DNA from: Candidatus Obscuribacterales bacterium
GTDB taxonomy: Bacteria > Cyanobacteriota > Vampirovibrionia > Obscuribacterales > Obscuribacteraceae
Assembly (NCBI GenBank): GCA_031292355.1
Contig: JARLHI010000006.1
Location: 1 to 64,000, forward strand
DNA length: 64,000 bases
Reading direction: 5' to 3'
Part shown: positions 52,621-62,245 of the stretch, piece by piece
How the letters are laid out: every line of letters starts with the position of its first letter
Numbering within the stretch: the first letter of the stretch is position 1
Made by a program: the position numbers and the translations under genes
The notes under the pieces: generated by a model
Database searches by the model: none
The model's input: only the letters and a program-made list of their open reading frames with translations
What the model was told of the DNA's origin: nothing

Positions 52621-55613
52621 CCAACGTTAGGGCCGGCTTCCGGTTGGAATGTTTGACTCAATGGTAAAAACACTTCGAATCTTCCAGGTTCGGACTTAAG
52701 GTACCCCTTGTGGGATTCACAAATTAACTGGCATATTGCAAAATTTAAGCTCGAATTTATATCAGCACTTTGCGCGATGTCTTCAATTTTCACAAATGGC
52801 ATTAGTTTTTGTTCCTGTTCTGCAGAGTTGGCAGGTTCGAAGGAAACGTAGACGGTGACATCATTGTCACCATATTTGGTGTCTATAGAAATATCGGTTT
52901 CGATCGTTGCTTTTTCGATTGCATAATTTAATAGGTTCACCAGTAGTTGCACAATCCTCTGCTTGTCTAGCAGGGCCGCATAATTGCTATCACTGTCGTG
53001 AAGAACAATTGTAATTCCTTTTACGGCGGCTCGTTCTGCAGTATCACCAACAGCTTCTTCAAGAATTTCACCGAACCTCACGTCAGATAGCATCAGCTCG
53101 ATCTGTTTCTGTTTCAACTTACCAATTGTAAGCAAATTGTTGACCATATCAAGCGTGTCTTGTAAGCCCTTTTGAGCTTCCGCCAGGGTTGTCGGATCAA
53201 AACCAAGTTTTTCAATCCCCTCTGCTTTGGATAGCATCCCAACTAAAACGACCAGAGTTTGTAATGGTGAACGAATGTCATGCGCGACCATATCGACAGT
53301 CGATTCGCGCTGCTGGTCTGCTTTTGCGAGGTCGCTCAAAGCGATAGCCAAAAGGGATTGAAGATGGTCAATTTCGTCTTTGCCATTTGTAGAGGAATTT
53401 GTGGAAGTTCGTGAAGGTAGTAACTTGGCGGTATTGACCAATCCATTTATTCGATTGGTAAATGCTGCGGAGAATCCCTTGAGGAGCGCAATTGCAGTCA
53501 GGACATTGAGCATCAACACGACAAATATAAGTGACTGCGATGATCTTTGTAGATTTAGCTGCTGCTCGACTAAGTTGGATAAATTTTTGAACTGTTGCTC
53601 GGAGAAAGCACTCAACATAGGATTGACGATCTGGAATCGTCGAATAGCGGTAGGCAATGCACCAAGCTTGTCATTTGTGTTGATCGAAGTGTCGAGAAGA
53701 GACCTGCCGATCAAGTCATTTTCGAATTTGACGTACGACTCCAGCCCATTAATCAGTCGCTCTTCTTCGGTGTTGGGCGTCAATAAAGCTGTTAGTTCGT
53801 TAAGGGCTTTGCCAACCGAGGCAAGCTTCTTAACAGCGTACTCTAAGTGCCCTCTTTGCGTGCCTGCCAGGAACAGACCCGTGGACGAAGTTGCTTGAAA
53901 TGTTGACACCCATAAACTAGTGACTGTCATTGCGAGCTCTGTCTGTTTTTTTTCCTGCATTAAAAGATGTTGGGCTTTATCGACCTGATGGTTAACCCAT
54001 AAAAGAACCATTATTTGGCCAACGAGTGGCACAAAGATAAGCAGTATTCCTTTAATAAATAGGGATGACTTAATTTTTGGCATTCGTTCCAAGTTGAAAG
54101 TAGTGCCATCGCTAGTATTTTGCTGTTGTTGAAGTTCTTTTGAGCGTTCCGGCTGATTCGGAATAGAAAACCAAAATTCGCTGCCATTCTCTGCTGTTGA
54201 ATTTATGCCAACCTCACCGCCATGAGACTTAATAAGCATTTTGCAAATCGAAAGTCCGAGCCCAAATCCTTGGGCCGCATGTTCTTCAGATGATTGAAAA
54301 TATCTGTCAAAAAGCTTCGATTTTGCCTGCTCGCTAACTCCCGGTCCCCTGTCGATAACACTGACTACAAGCGATTTATTTGTGCTGACACTTTTGACCA
54401 GGATGGTCGAGTTTTGAGGCGAAAACTTGATGGCATTAGTGATGAAGTTCATCAACACCTGAATTATTTGAGCTTTATTTGCTGTTATAAATCCTTGCTC
54501 ACAGGCATTTATGAGATGCAGCGATTTTTGTTGTAATCCAGGCGAAAGTTCGTCACAACATTGCTGGACGGCGTCCTTAATCGAAAAGCGGCTGCCCTTG
54601 TGCTTTGCAGGCTGGTTGCTGGACTCTCGAGAAGCCAAAAGGTGCATAGCAAATGATTGAATTCTTGCACAGGCAACTTGTGCAGAGCGATGCCAATCAT
54701 CAATTTGAGTCTGCATAGCTGGTTCTACGGGCAGTGACATCTGGCTACGTAAATTCTCAAACAGTCGGTGCGTTTTGTTCATCGGTGACAATATGCGCTC
54801 GACGATAAGTCTAAGAAGAATGCTTCTTTCGTGAGCAGCGCTTGTAAGCTCGTTAGCAACGTCTAGGAAAATTGAGTCGAGATAAGTCAACTCATCATTT
54901 CCGTCTAGAAGCTCTCGTCTTCTACCTAAGCGCCCCAGGGTGATCGCATTTTCCTCAAGCATGATTAGTCGGCGCAAAACACGTCGACTAAAATATATGT
55001 ACACAACGCCGGCAAGTATGACTTCAATGATCGTGCCGAATACGACAAGTGCCTTGACCCTGCCATACAGCTGCGCTTGTTCTTTCCACAGTGCTTTGCC
55101 CAAGTTGATCTGTTCATCGGTCAGCTCTTCTTGCCGGATTGAGGCTCTAATTCCCTGCACTATAATTTTGGCAAAAGTATAAACTCGTTGAATGTTGCTG
55201 GTGAATTGTTTATGCCTAATTGTTGGAGAAAGCTTGTCTACCTCCAGTTTTAGATTTGCAACCTCAAGAAGTATTTGGGCCGCTTCAGGCGAGTTAGTTG
55301 ATGCTTTCATTGACGAAAGCATTACCTCAAACTTCCTACCTTTTGAGACCAATTCTGGATAAAGAGAGTCTGGTGAGTCAAAGCAATTGGCGAATGTCGA
55401 GTAGCCATAATCGACCACGAGAGAAAAAATTTCAGTGAGGGCAGAAACAGAATTGATACGCTTGATGGAGGTTTCGGCTATGGCTCCCGCCCGAGACCAG
55501 GCGTGGTTTAAAACCAGCAAAAGGACAGCATTTAACAAACAAGGCAAGACAATCAACCAAATTCCCTGTTGGAATAACGTTGTTTTATATTTGGTGGAAG
55601 TTTTTTTATTCAA
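52617..55613 (-). CDS. tandem double sensor histidine kinase with complementary lost parts
   Basis: 998 residues in two sensor-kinase modules. Module 1: two helices around an extracytoplasmic helical sensor, a HAMP-like stretch, and a DHp-like region VERILSPM with Glu272 where the phospho-His should be. Its ATPase domain keeps NFITNAIKFS, DRGPGVS (Asp421) and GFGLGLS. Module 2 starts with a new helix (near 520-540), sensor and HAMP, then an intact H-box VAHDIRSPL (His778), but its ATPase domain has lost the Gly-rich G1 and G2 boxes (SSLNFAI). Module 1 may phosphorylate module 2, which passes phosphate to the converging regulator. Domain calls are firm, the mechanism is inferred. Confidence 0.9.
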   Translation of the reverse strand: MNKKTSTKYKTTLFQQGIWLIVLPCLLNAVLLLVLNHAWSRAGAIAETSIKRINSVSALTEIFSLVVDYGYSTFANCFDSPDSLYPELVSKGRKFEVMLSSMKASTNSPEAAQILLEVANLKLEVDKLSPTIRHKQFTSNIQRVYTFAKIIVQGIRASIRQEELTDEQINLGKALWKEQAQLYGRVKALVVFGTIIEVILAGVVYIYFSRRVLRRLIMLEENAITLGRLGRRRELLDGNDELTYLDSIFLDVANELTSAAHERSILLRLIVERILSPMNKTHRLFENLRSQMSLPVEPAMQTQIDDWHRSAQVACARIQSFAMHLLASRESSNQPAKHKGSRFSIKDAVQQCCDELSPGLQQKSLHLINACEQGFITANKAQIIQVLMNFITNAIKFSPQNSTILVKSVSTNKSLVVSVIDRGPGVSEQAKSKLFDRYFQSSEEHAAQGFGLGLSICKMLIKSHGGEVGINSTAENGSEFWFSIPNQPERSKELQQQQNTSDGTTFNLERMPKIKSSLFIKGILLIFVPLVGQIMVLLWVNHQVDKAQHLLMQEKKQTELAMTVTSLWVSTFQATSSTGLFLAGTQRGHLEYAVKKLASVGKALNELTALLTPNTEEERLINGLESYVKFENDLIGRSLLDTSINTNDKLGALPTAIRRFQIVNPMLSAFSEQQFKNLSNLVEQQLNLQRSSQSLIFVVLMLNVLTAIALLKGFSAAFTNRINGLVNTAKLLPSRTSTNSSTNGKDEIDHLQSLLAIALSDLAKADQQRESTVDMVAHDIRSPLQTLVVLVGMLSKAEGIEKLGFDPTTLAEAQKGLQDTLDMVNNLLTIGKLKQKQIELMLSDVRFGEILEEAVGDTAERAAVKGITIVLHDSDSNYAALLDKQRIVQLLVNLLNYAIEKATIETDISIDTKYGDNDVTVYVSFEPANSAEQEQKLMPFVKIEDIAQSADINSSLNFAICQLICESHKGYLKSEPGRFEVFLPLSQTFQPEAGPNVG

Positions 55614-55937
55614 AGCTCGCTGCTAGGCTAGTTTGTCTTCGCCGAGTATAGGTTGGAAAAGCGCTGCAACAATATTAGCCTGTCGAAGAGCCGACAGCAA
55701 ATTTGACTGCCACATTCACTTTTCTCAGTCCAAGTGGTGTGTTTTTTTTCAATCCAATGAGAACTCTGCTACCTCGGTGTCAGACTTTTATTTTCAATGT
55801 TGCTTGGACACTTATCGGCTGCAAAAGAATTTTCGAAATTCGTAGGTCTACGAAAACGATTTGACGACGATTTTATAAGCGCTGTTGCATACTAGGCGTC
55901 GAGGGAACACCGCGAAAAGAGTTTAGAGGTATGCGTT
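55614..55937. other. intergenic region, no gene seen
   Basis: It contains a 6-bp hairpin at 55680-55697 (CTGTCG/CGACAG) and T-rich tracts. No frame looks coding. It must hold the kinase promoter on the minus strand and the next gene's promoter on the plus strand. Confidence 0.5.
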
Positions 55938-56459
55938 ATGTCTCAAGTTTTTGAATCCTCCGCGGAAGGTCGGGAAAAACCGAAGGATGCGCCGACAGCT
56001 TCGGCAGAAGCAGTAACTCGGGCTTTTCAACAAGAGGTTCATCCAGGCGCTAGATATGAGCGTCCATCATTTCAGGAACATGTTATTACGGAAGTCGCTA
56101 AAGAAGACTTGGTTCGAAGCCTTTCGGTAGGTGACTTCAACAACGCCCGCGCCGTCTTAGAGAAGGCAGGCGCCTGCCGTTGGGTGGAAATGCTTTATGA
56201 TCCGATTCATGCAGATCTGCCAGATCTGCAAACTTATGATCCCCAAAGTGGTACCAGTCGAAAATTTACTTTCAATTCGATTAACCCATGGCACTATGAT
56301 GCTTTAAGCGGGAAGGTTGATTTTGGTGAGTTGAGGATGCAAGAAATTACCGGAACCACAGGTTTCGTGAGAGACCTGTTGCTGAACGCCGGCTTGGTAA
56401 AAGACGATTACAAAGAGATTCCGCGCCTTTTTATCAAGACTGAGCCCTGTGAGAAGTGA
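55938..56459 (+). CDS. hypothetical soluble protein
   Basis: 173 residues from ATG 55938, behind AGAGGTATGCGTT. The first 45 residues are polar and disordered; the rest is mixed helix/strand with a FGELRMQEITGTTGFVRDLLL end. Not recognised. About 230 bases after it hold no clear gene. Confidence 0.65.
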   Translation: MSQVFESSAEGREKPKDAPTASAEAVTRAFQQEVHPGARYERPSFQEHVITEVAKEDLVRSLSVGDFNNARAVLEKAGACRWVEMLYDPIHADLPDLQTYDPQSGTSRKFTFNSINPWHYDALSGKVDFGELRMQEITGTTGFVRDLLLNAGLVKDDYKEIPRLFIKTEPCEK

Positions 56460-56686
56460 AGGCTCTAAGCGCGATTGCGGAACCCAGCTGCACCGGTGTA
56501 CAAAAAGGGATTCCTATCCATTCAGAGAGAAACTATTCGGGATTGGTCGAGGAAAAGGTGTCGGGATTGTGTTGCCAGTAATGAGCTGCCAGCGCCAACA
56601 AATCAGGGTAAAAGTGAATCGCGTCACCAACTCTTTCTAAAACGGCTGATTTTAAATTGTGATGATCGTCTACCGAGAATCTTCTT

Positions 56687-57835
56687 ATGCAACGCTTGCT
56701 CATTATCTCTAATGTCACCTTTGCAATTCTTTTTGTGGTCGCATCAATTTGCTATCAAAAAACTGAGTCGGACTGGATCTTGCTCGTTTGCATGGGGCTT
56801 TTGGTGGTTGTGTGCGGGCTTGCCATTGCCAATATCGCCGCCGTCTTCATCTTGTGGAGACCGCATAGGTTTCGGGCTTTTTACCCGATGTTTAGTTTTG
56901 CTATCGCCATGGGCATTTCGTTCCAAGGGACGAGTTGGGCAGTACAGAACATGCTGTTCGAAACGCCGAGTGATCCGGAGTCATTTTTAACAGCCAAAAA
57001 CAGAATGGACCTTGAACAGGTTGCAGCACGACTTCTTGGTCAGTCAATCAAAACAGTTTCCGTTCAAACCGACGCCCAGGTCCAGATGGTTGATGAACAT
57101 CCGCACATATCAATCCCTTCAGACATATTCCAGAAATTACTAAAATACGATTGTCAAAGTGTAGACATTGATGATGACCAGTCGCTTGTGACCTTCAATT
57201 TCAGGCGAGGCCGAAGGTGGTATGGATACACCTTTACCGCCAGCAAGTCGATTCCGCTTAGTCGGCGTCCTCCTAAGATAACCGAGCGAGACATCGAAGA
57301 TTGGTCGGAGCTGATTCGTATCGCCAAACAGGGAAATCATGCTACCGCTGAGGAGGCCAGAAACATTGTTTTCACTCCGAGCGTTGCTTACCCCTATCTC
57401 CAGAAGGAGCTTGGGCAAGACGTCTTAGAGCATCTGAAGCACTATGCTTCCAGTCACGACATTTCCGCCGAACAAAAGCGATTGGTTCTCAACGCTCTCA
57501 ACCGTCAGTGGCTTCCATCGAATCGATTGGTCGAGCATCTGGACTTTACATACACCGGATCCTATGAGGAGTTACGCCTTGAGGGACTCAGATTCTCGGT
57601 GCTCGGCTTTTGGGTGGGTTCCCTGACGAAATCGTTGTTATCAGATGGAGTTCTCGTATATGCCGACGATGGGTCACATTTGAGGATCCGGCAGAACTTA
57701 TCCCCGGCAGATCAAAACAGAATCGCCTGGTTACACGTCGGGTTAATGAATATGCTTTATGGCAATTTGTTCAAAGTCGATGAACATTTCGATGACCAGA
57801 GCTTCGGTGACGGCTGGTATTTTGTTCGTCAGTGA
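56687..57835 (+). CDS. membrane protein with cytoplasmic domain
   Basis: 382 residues. Three helices at about 5-21, 27-56 and 64-82, then a soluble domain of 290 residues that is beta-rich and then helical, ending [26 protein letters not shown]. No family recognised. Its final 107 bases and 3' flank are duplicated at 59638-59788. Confidence 0.7.
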   Translation: MQRLLIISNVTFAILFVVASICYQKTESDWILLVCMGLLVVVCGLAIANIAAVFILWRPHRFRAFYPMFSFAIAMGISFQGTSWAVQNMLFETPSDPESFLTAKNRMDLEQVAARLLGQSIKTVSVQTDAQVQMVDEHPHISIPSDIFQKLLKYDCQSVDIDDDQSLVTFNFRRGRRWYGYTFTASKSIPLSRRPPKITERDIEDWSELIRIAKQGNHATAEEARNIVFTPSVAYPYLQKELGQDVLEHLKHYASSHDISAEQKRLVLNALNRQWLPSNRLVEHLDFTYTGSYEELRLEGLRFSVLGFWVGSLTKSLLSDGVLVYADDGSHLRIRQNLSPADQNRIAWLHVGLMNMLYGNLFKVDEHFDDQSFGDGWYFVRQ

Positions 57836-57879
57836 TTCGGTCGTGTCCTTGCCTGCTGCCACCACTGATCGAATAACTA
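57729..57879. repeat. 151-bp gene-tail repeat, copy 1
   Basis: Aligns without gaps to 59638-59788, roughly 93% identical by eye. Copy 1 is the end of the 56687-57835 gene plus 44 bases of flank. Confidence 0.85.
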
Positions 57880-57963
57880 GGAACGGGAAAGACTTTTCCA
57901 AAATCGTGGAAATTGTCTTTGATGCGCTGAAAGAAAATGGGTCAGTTCGATTGAATATTTTTC

Positions 57964-58026
57964 AAAACGCGTTGCTTCATTTTATGCGGATTTTATAATC
58001 ACTATTTTAAAGTATTCACCATTGCC
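57964..58026. repeat. 63-bp intergenic repeat, copy A
   Basis: Gap-free match to 60601-60663 (about 54 of 63 by eye) and 63661-63723. Core TATGCGGATTTTAT and end ATTCACCATTGCC are constant. About 150 bases before the DUF4241/DUF2185 gene. Confidence 0.85.
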
Positions 58027-58172
58027 GATGCGATTTGCTGGCCAAAAGCCATCACGCTATACAACCATCGATCCACAGGCCTTGTGAAGACCTCATCGCG
58101 CAATATGATTCACTGTTCGAGCTTTTAATCGTGAAAAAATGATGGCATGACAAAAGAGATCTTGAAGTTTAG

Positions 58173-59564
58173 ATGTTGGGATATTTGGCTAGACTTTTAA
58201 GAAGGTGGAGGGGCAGCGATTTGATGGGCAGCAGAGAATCTGGTAAGCCGGTTTTTCTCGGTCGAGTGGAAACTCCATCTGGTACATTGCTTATATTAGA
58301 CCCTGGGCTTGGAAGTTTTTGGCAGCATGACCACGACCCTCGCTCGCCAATAAACGAGGATCCCGACGAAGTCGATTTACAAATAGTTGGACCTGATGCG
58401 TTGGCTATGGGAAAAGCATTTGATCAACAATTCGATTCACGATTTTTGTTCGATGTCGAAAACGTTGACAGCGCGCGAATGCAGTTCGCGGAATTTGTTA
58501 ACACTAAGAACAAGCTCGCGACCCTCGATGTTCTTCCAGAGCGCATTTCTCATCTTGAGCGAGCGCGACTTGCACTCGAAATCGGAAACGGTGCTGGAGT
58601 AGTTCAATTCAACCATCGATGGGCTGTAGCGGTTGATGGTTTACCAACTGACCACGCTTCTTCGATCTTTGCAACGCCAATGCCTGAGGGCGAGTTTTCG
58701 GGGCGTTGGAGATGTATCGATATTGTCGTTGATCCCGAGGCGCGCGTGAAGAAATCTCTGGTCACTGAGGGTGTAATGGTGGATCGCGGGCAATTAATTT
58801 GTGCTGATTTGAATGCTTTTGGTGAATTTCGTGCGGGGCACTCACTAGACGGCTTAGCCGATTTCGTTTTTTGGGGGCGTGATGCTGCAAGCGTTGCGCA
58901 GACTTTTCATGCTGCGGAGTTCGATCATTGCTCATTCGATCATCTCTCATTCGGTTGGAAAGACTTGCCACTCGAGAACGCCAGGTGCTTAGCCCGGGAT
59001 GTGCAAAATTACGTCAATGAAAATGGTCTGAAGGTAGGGTTAGATTTTCGCCCCCACAGCAATCTGGAAAAACTCAATAGTCAAATTCGCAATAGCGATG
59101 TTGGAGCTGGTGATGTGCTTTTGAATAACACCAATGCTTGCGGTTTTGCGACTCGATGGGGTGATGGCCTTTTTTCATTAATTCGTGGCTTTGACAAGAC
59201 TGGCCGACTGGTCCGCGTTCGCGTAGATGTTGGAAGCGAAATTACTCAGGATGTTATGCGACGATTGATAATTCGCACTCAGAGCGCCATTGTCACGAAG
59301 AAAATTTCAATTGACGGTCAGGCGATTCGTTTTGCGGAACGCTTAGAACCTTCGATACGTAGGGGCAAGCCGAATCCAGACGATAGTGGTTGGGCCTTTA
59401 GTGCTGGAGGAGAGAGTGATGCATACATGCAGAATTCTTCTAATCTTCAAATTGTAAGCATCGAGTCGCTCTTAGAGCTGGATCCAGCCTTAGAGGCAAT
59501 TTTGCACGAACGGCCCGGCAGCGTTTTTCGGCGAGCACCCAGTGGTTACGTTCCTGACCGATGA
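58173..59564 (+). CDS. DUF4241 + DUF2185 immunity-like protein
   Basis: 463 residues from ATG 58173; an in-frame ATG at 58224 has the better ribosome site (GGAGGGG). The N-terminal part has the DUF4241 start (VFLGRVETPSGTLLILDPGLG). A matching DUF4241-type WGDGLFSLIRGFD end lies about residue 330-345. The last 90 residues fit DUF2185/Imm33 (GWAFSAGGESDAYM..LELDPALEAIL). Both families are common as immunity proteins of polymorphic toxins. No matching toxin is adjacent; the repeat protein at 62246 is on the other strand. Confidence 0.8.
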   Translation: MLGYLARLLRRWRGSDLMGSRESGKPVFLGRVETPSGTLLILDPGLGSFWQHDHDPRSPINEDPDEVDLQIVGPDALAMGKAFDQQFDSRFLFDVENVDSARMQFAEFVNTKNKLATLDVLPERISHLERARLALEIGNGAGVVQFNHRWAVAVDGLPTDHASSIFATPMPEGEFSGRWRCIDIVVDPEARVKKSLVTEGVMVDRGQLICADLNAFGEFRAGHSLDGLADFVFWGRDAASVAQTFHAAEFDHCSFDHLSFGWKDLPLENARCLARDVQNYVNENGLKVGLDFRPHSNLEKLNSQIRNSDVGAGDVLLNNTNACGFATRWGDGLFSLIRGFDKTGRLVRVRVDVGSEITQDVMRRLIIRTQSAIVTKKISIDGQAIRFAERLEPSIRRGKPNPDDSGWAFSAGGESDAYMQNSSNLQIVSIESLLELDPALEAILHERPGSVFRRAPSGYVPDR

Positions 59565-59637
59565 TATTATAGGTTGGATGCAATTCACGATTCGAATTCA
59601 TTGACCAGTTCAGTTATGAACTCATCGTGCATATGCC

Positions 59638-59788
59638 GGTTACACGTGGGGTTAATGAATATGCTTTATGGCAATTTGTTCAAAGTAGATGAACATTTCA
59701 ATAACCAGAGCTTCGGTGACGGCTGGTATTTTGTTAGTCAGTGATTCGGTTGTGTCCTTGCCTACTGCCTCCACTGATCCAGTAACTA
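59638..59788. repeat. 151-bp gene-tail repeat, copy 2
   Basis: Copy of 57729-57879, without the rest of that gene. It lies after the DUF4241 gene and is a dead fragment. Confidence 0.85.
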
Positions 59789-59839
59789 TCTAAGGTGAAT
59801 ACCAGAAAGCCGTCCGCAATTTAGGAATTTAGCAAGTCG

Positions 59840-60358
59840 TCAACGTTGGTCGACCAAGACTCGCCAACGAGTTATTACTTCAGGTGTTACAGGGTTGCCC
59901 CATCCCTGCATTTCGTCAAAGCTCGAAACTGTGAATGGTTCAAGCTCGGGTATCTCGACTCCGTGTTGTCGCACAGTGGCAATGACCTTTTGGAGATAGA
60001 GCTTTGATTTGTCCGTGGTGCCTGCATAGGCGTCGCACATCCCGATCTCGACTACATCATGCAGAAGCGCCGAAAACGTTGTCTTAAGGTGTGTGGGAAG
60101 GGAGAGGTCAAGTTTCGACGGTAGGGTATCATCAAATCCGGATTCGAAAAGTTCTGGACCTTCTTGGTCCCAGTCCACAAATTCGTCTGGCGTGGATACG
60201 GTCGCTAGCTTCAATAAATGATCGACAAACTCATCGATCTCTCTATTATTGAGATCATATTTTTTGCAGAAATATCTGAAACAAACTGCGCCGACCGCCT
60301 GTCTCGCACGTATCGACATCTTTTCAATTAGACTTTCTTCTGTAGCAAGGATGTCCAT
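59840..60358 (-). CDS. hypothetical protein
   Basis: 172 residues from ATG 60358 (a TTG at 60376 would add six). Helical and acidic, with a FVDWDQEGPELF stretch and a Trp-containing end. Size, acidity and neighbours fit an immunity-type protein, but no family is recognised. Confidence 0.65.
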   Translation of the reverse strand: MDILATEESLIEKMSIRARQAVGAVCFRYFCKKYDLNNREIDEFVDHLLKLATVSTPDEFVDWDQEGPELFESGFDDTLPSKLDLSLPTHLKTTFSALLHDVVEIGMCDAYAGTTDKSKLYLQKVIATVRQHGVEIPELEPFTVSSFDEMQGWGNPVTPEVITRWRVLVDQR

Positions 60359-60600
60359 CTTGAAATTATAGAGCAATCATCAGAATCTGCGGTTACTCAA
60401 AACGCTCTTTCTAATCTGGCATTGAATTGTCTTTCTTCCAACAAGTGAAACTCATTTTTGTAACGCCGACTCACTTTTCAGTCCTCGCTTTTGCAACAGA
60501 GCCAGCGCAAGGTCATTGCCGTCAGGACGACCAATGGAAAAAGTGCTTGCGTTCTAAATTTTGCTAGTCAGACAGGCTGAAATAAAAAACGACTTTCTCC

Positions 60601-60663
60601 AAAATGCTTTGCCTCATTTTATGCGGATTTTATGACCACTGCTTTAGTGTATTCACCATTGCC
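60601..60663. repeat. 63-bp intergenic repeat, copy B
   Basis: Second copy, ending 69 bases before the start of the 60733 gene. Upstream bases are also similar to copy C (CTGAAAT, then A-rich). Confidence 0.85.
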
Positions 60664-60732
60664 TTCGAGGGCGTCCTCTGTTTCACCTTGCTGTCAAAAC
60701 AATTGACATATTGCTTTCGAAAGGAGTTTTCT

Positions 60733-61899
60733 GTGAGGACTGTAGGCTCAATAAATATCGGCTCTTTGCTGCTGCAAGCCGAGCTGATTAAGAAGAGTGA
60801 TTTGGAAAGCGCACTTCCACTCTCAAAAAGGATGAAACTTCCATTGGGTCGTGTGCTCGTTATTACAGGCTTCGTAAGCGATCGCACACTAAATGCCGCA
60901 TTGGCTGCGCAGTCCCTTATCCGTGACAAAGCAATAACTCTAGATATTGCACTTAAGGCGCTCAAAGAAGCTGAGAAAAATGACTTATCGTTTGAGCAAA
61001 TGTTACTCCAATACGGCATCAGTACAAAACTTCTGGAATACACAAATAAACTTGGTCAACTTTTGATTGATAGCGATTTTATCTCCGAAAAGCAGAGGAG
61101 TGAGGCTCTTCAAATGGCTCTGATTTCCAGTTTGCCGCTCGGTAGAATTTTGGTCTTGCAGAAAGTAATCAACAACGTGCAAGCTTATGCTGCTCTGAGT
61201 GCCCAGATTCTCATAAGGACAGGGGAGATTTCTCGCGAACAAGCAATTGTGGCTCTTATGTTGACCAAAGATACAAACCGTCCTTTCGAAGTTGCACTCA
61301 AAGATGGAGGATTTATAAATTCACAGGCTTTGGGAAGAATAATGCTTGGCGAATTATTAGTTATTAGCGACCAGCTTTCAGAAGTGAACTTCTTAACGTG
61401 CCTGGAGAAAAGTCTGATTGAAAACATACCTCTTGGGAGGGTTTTAGTTGATGCTGGTTTTCTGTCTGCGAATAAATTAGAGCGGGCTCTGTCAGCTCAA
61501 AAACAAATTAGCGATGGTCAAATGACTCAGGCTGATGCGGCAGAGTACATAAATGCTGGTTTCAAGAATCTCGAGGAACTATCTGACACGAAGAATAGAA
61601 AAAATGGGTCGATGGTGCGATTAGGTGAGCTACTTGTACTCTGCAAAATAATTACTTATGAACAGGTTGTGAACGCATATTTGACGTCAGTGAATGACAG
61701 CATGCCCCTGGAGACGGCCTTGAGGTTAAGCGGCACTGTAGAGTCCGCAGTTTTAATTGGTATCAATTCATTCCTGCAGTTTTATTTAGACCACAAAATA
61801 AATGCAGAAGAACTTTTGGTAGCAATAAGCTCGTGGATGGGCGACCGTCAAACAAAACCGGAAGAAGTGGTTCGCCGGGTCCTTCAACAGGGGAAATAA
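60733..61899 (+). CDS. repeat protein of GspE-N (MshEN)-like units
   Basis: GTG 60733 follows AAAGGAG and gives 388 residues. It is built of at least five units of the form LGxLLxxxxLIxxxxLxxALxxSxxxxxPLGRVLVxxGFxxxxxLxxALxAQxLI. These resemble the N-terminal domain of type II secretion ATPases, which in some proteins binds cyclic di-GMP. No P-loop follows, so it is not an ATPase. A stand-alone string of such units may be a binding scaffold. Confidence 0.8.
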   Translation: MRTVGSINIGSLLLQAELIKKSDLESALPLSKRMKLPLGRVLVITGFVSDRTLNAALAAQSLIRDKAITLDIALKALKEAEKNDLSFEQMLLQYGISTKLLEYTNKLGQLLIDSDFISEKQRSEALQMALISSLPLGRILVLQKVINNVQAYAALSAQILIRTGEISREQAIVALMLTKDTNRPFEVALKDGGFINSQALGRIMLGELLVISDQLSEVNFLTCLEKSLIENIPLGRVLVDAGFLSANKLERALSAQKQISDGQMTQADAAEYINAGFKNLEELSDTKNRKNGSMVRLGELLVLCKIITYEQVVNAYLTSVNDSMPLETALRLSGTVESAVLIGINSFLQFYLDHKINAEELLVAISSWMGDRQTKPEEVVRRVLQQGK

Positions 61900-61929
61900 T
61901 TCCAAAGGAATGAGCCGCTCGCCGTAACT

Positions 61930-62202
61930 TTAGCGACAATGCCTATCTCTTTGAAATTTATCGATACGGCTTTCGGCAGTTTCTTGTCCTTCTTTGTCGG
62001 CAATGCCATTTTTGACTGATTCCATAAAGGCATGGTCAACATCTTCAACGTTTCCTGCGCCAGGAATATGCAAACTTCTTCTGGCGGCCTCTCTGAAAGT
62101 CGCCACATCTTCGCCACGGTCTTTTGCAATCTCATCGATGCAGAACTTCGCGACCTTAGCTGGCGGCGTTATCTGATCTAAAAATTCATCTATTAGTGTC
62201 AA
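61930..62202 (-). CDS. small helical protein next to the large repeat protein
   Basis: A TTG at 62202, behind AAGGAG, gives 90 charged, helical residues. It lies 43 bases after the 62246-63514 gene on the same strand, the usual place of an immunity or chaperone partner. Not recognised. Confidence 0.65.
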   Translation of the reverse strand: MTLIDEFLDQITPPAKVAKFCIDEIAKDRGEDVATFREAARRSLHIPGAGNVEDVDHAFMESVKNGIADKEGQETAESRIDKFQRDRHCR

Positions 62203-62245
62203 ATTATCTACTCCTTAACTATGATTGCTGGGCCCAGCTAACCGT

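Noticed and set aside
56475..56990. 171-codon frame overlapping the membrane gene at 56687
   Set aside because: Most of it overlaps a better supported gene in another frame and its composition is Cys/Ser-rich noise.
57759..57998. 79-codon frame across the gene-tail repeat
   Set aside because: It overlaps the end of the 56687 gene in another frame and is not maintained in the duplicated copy.
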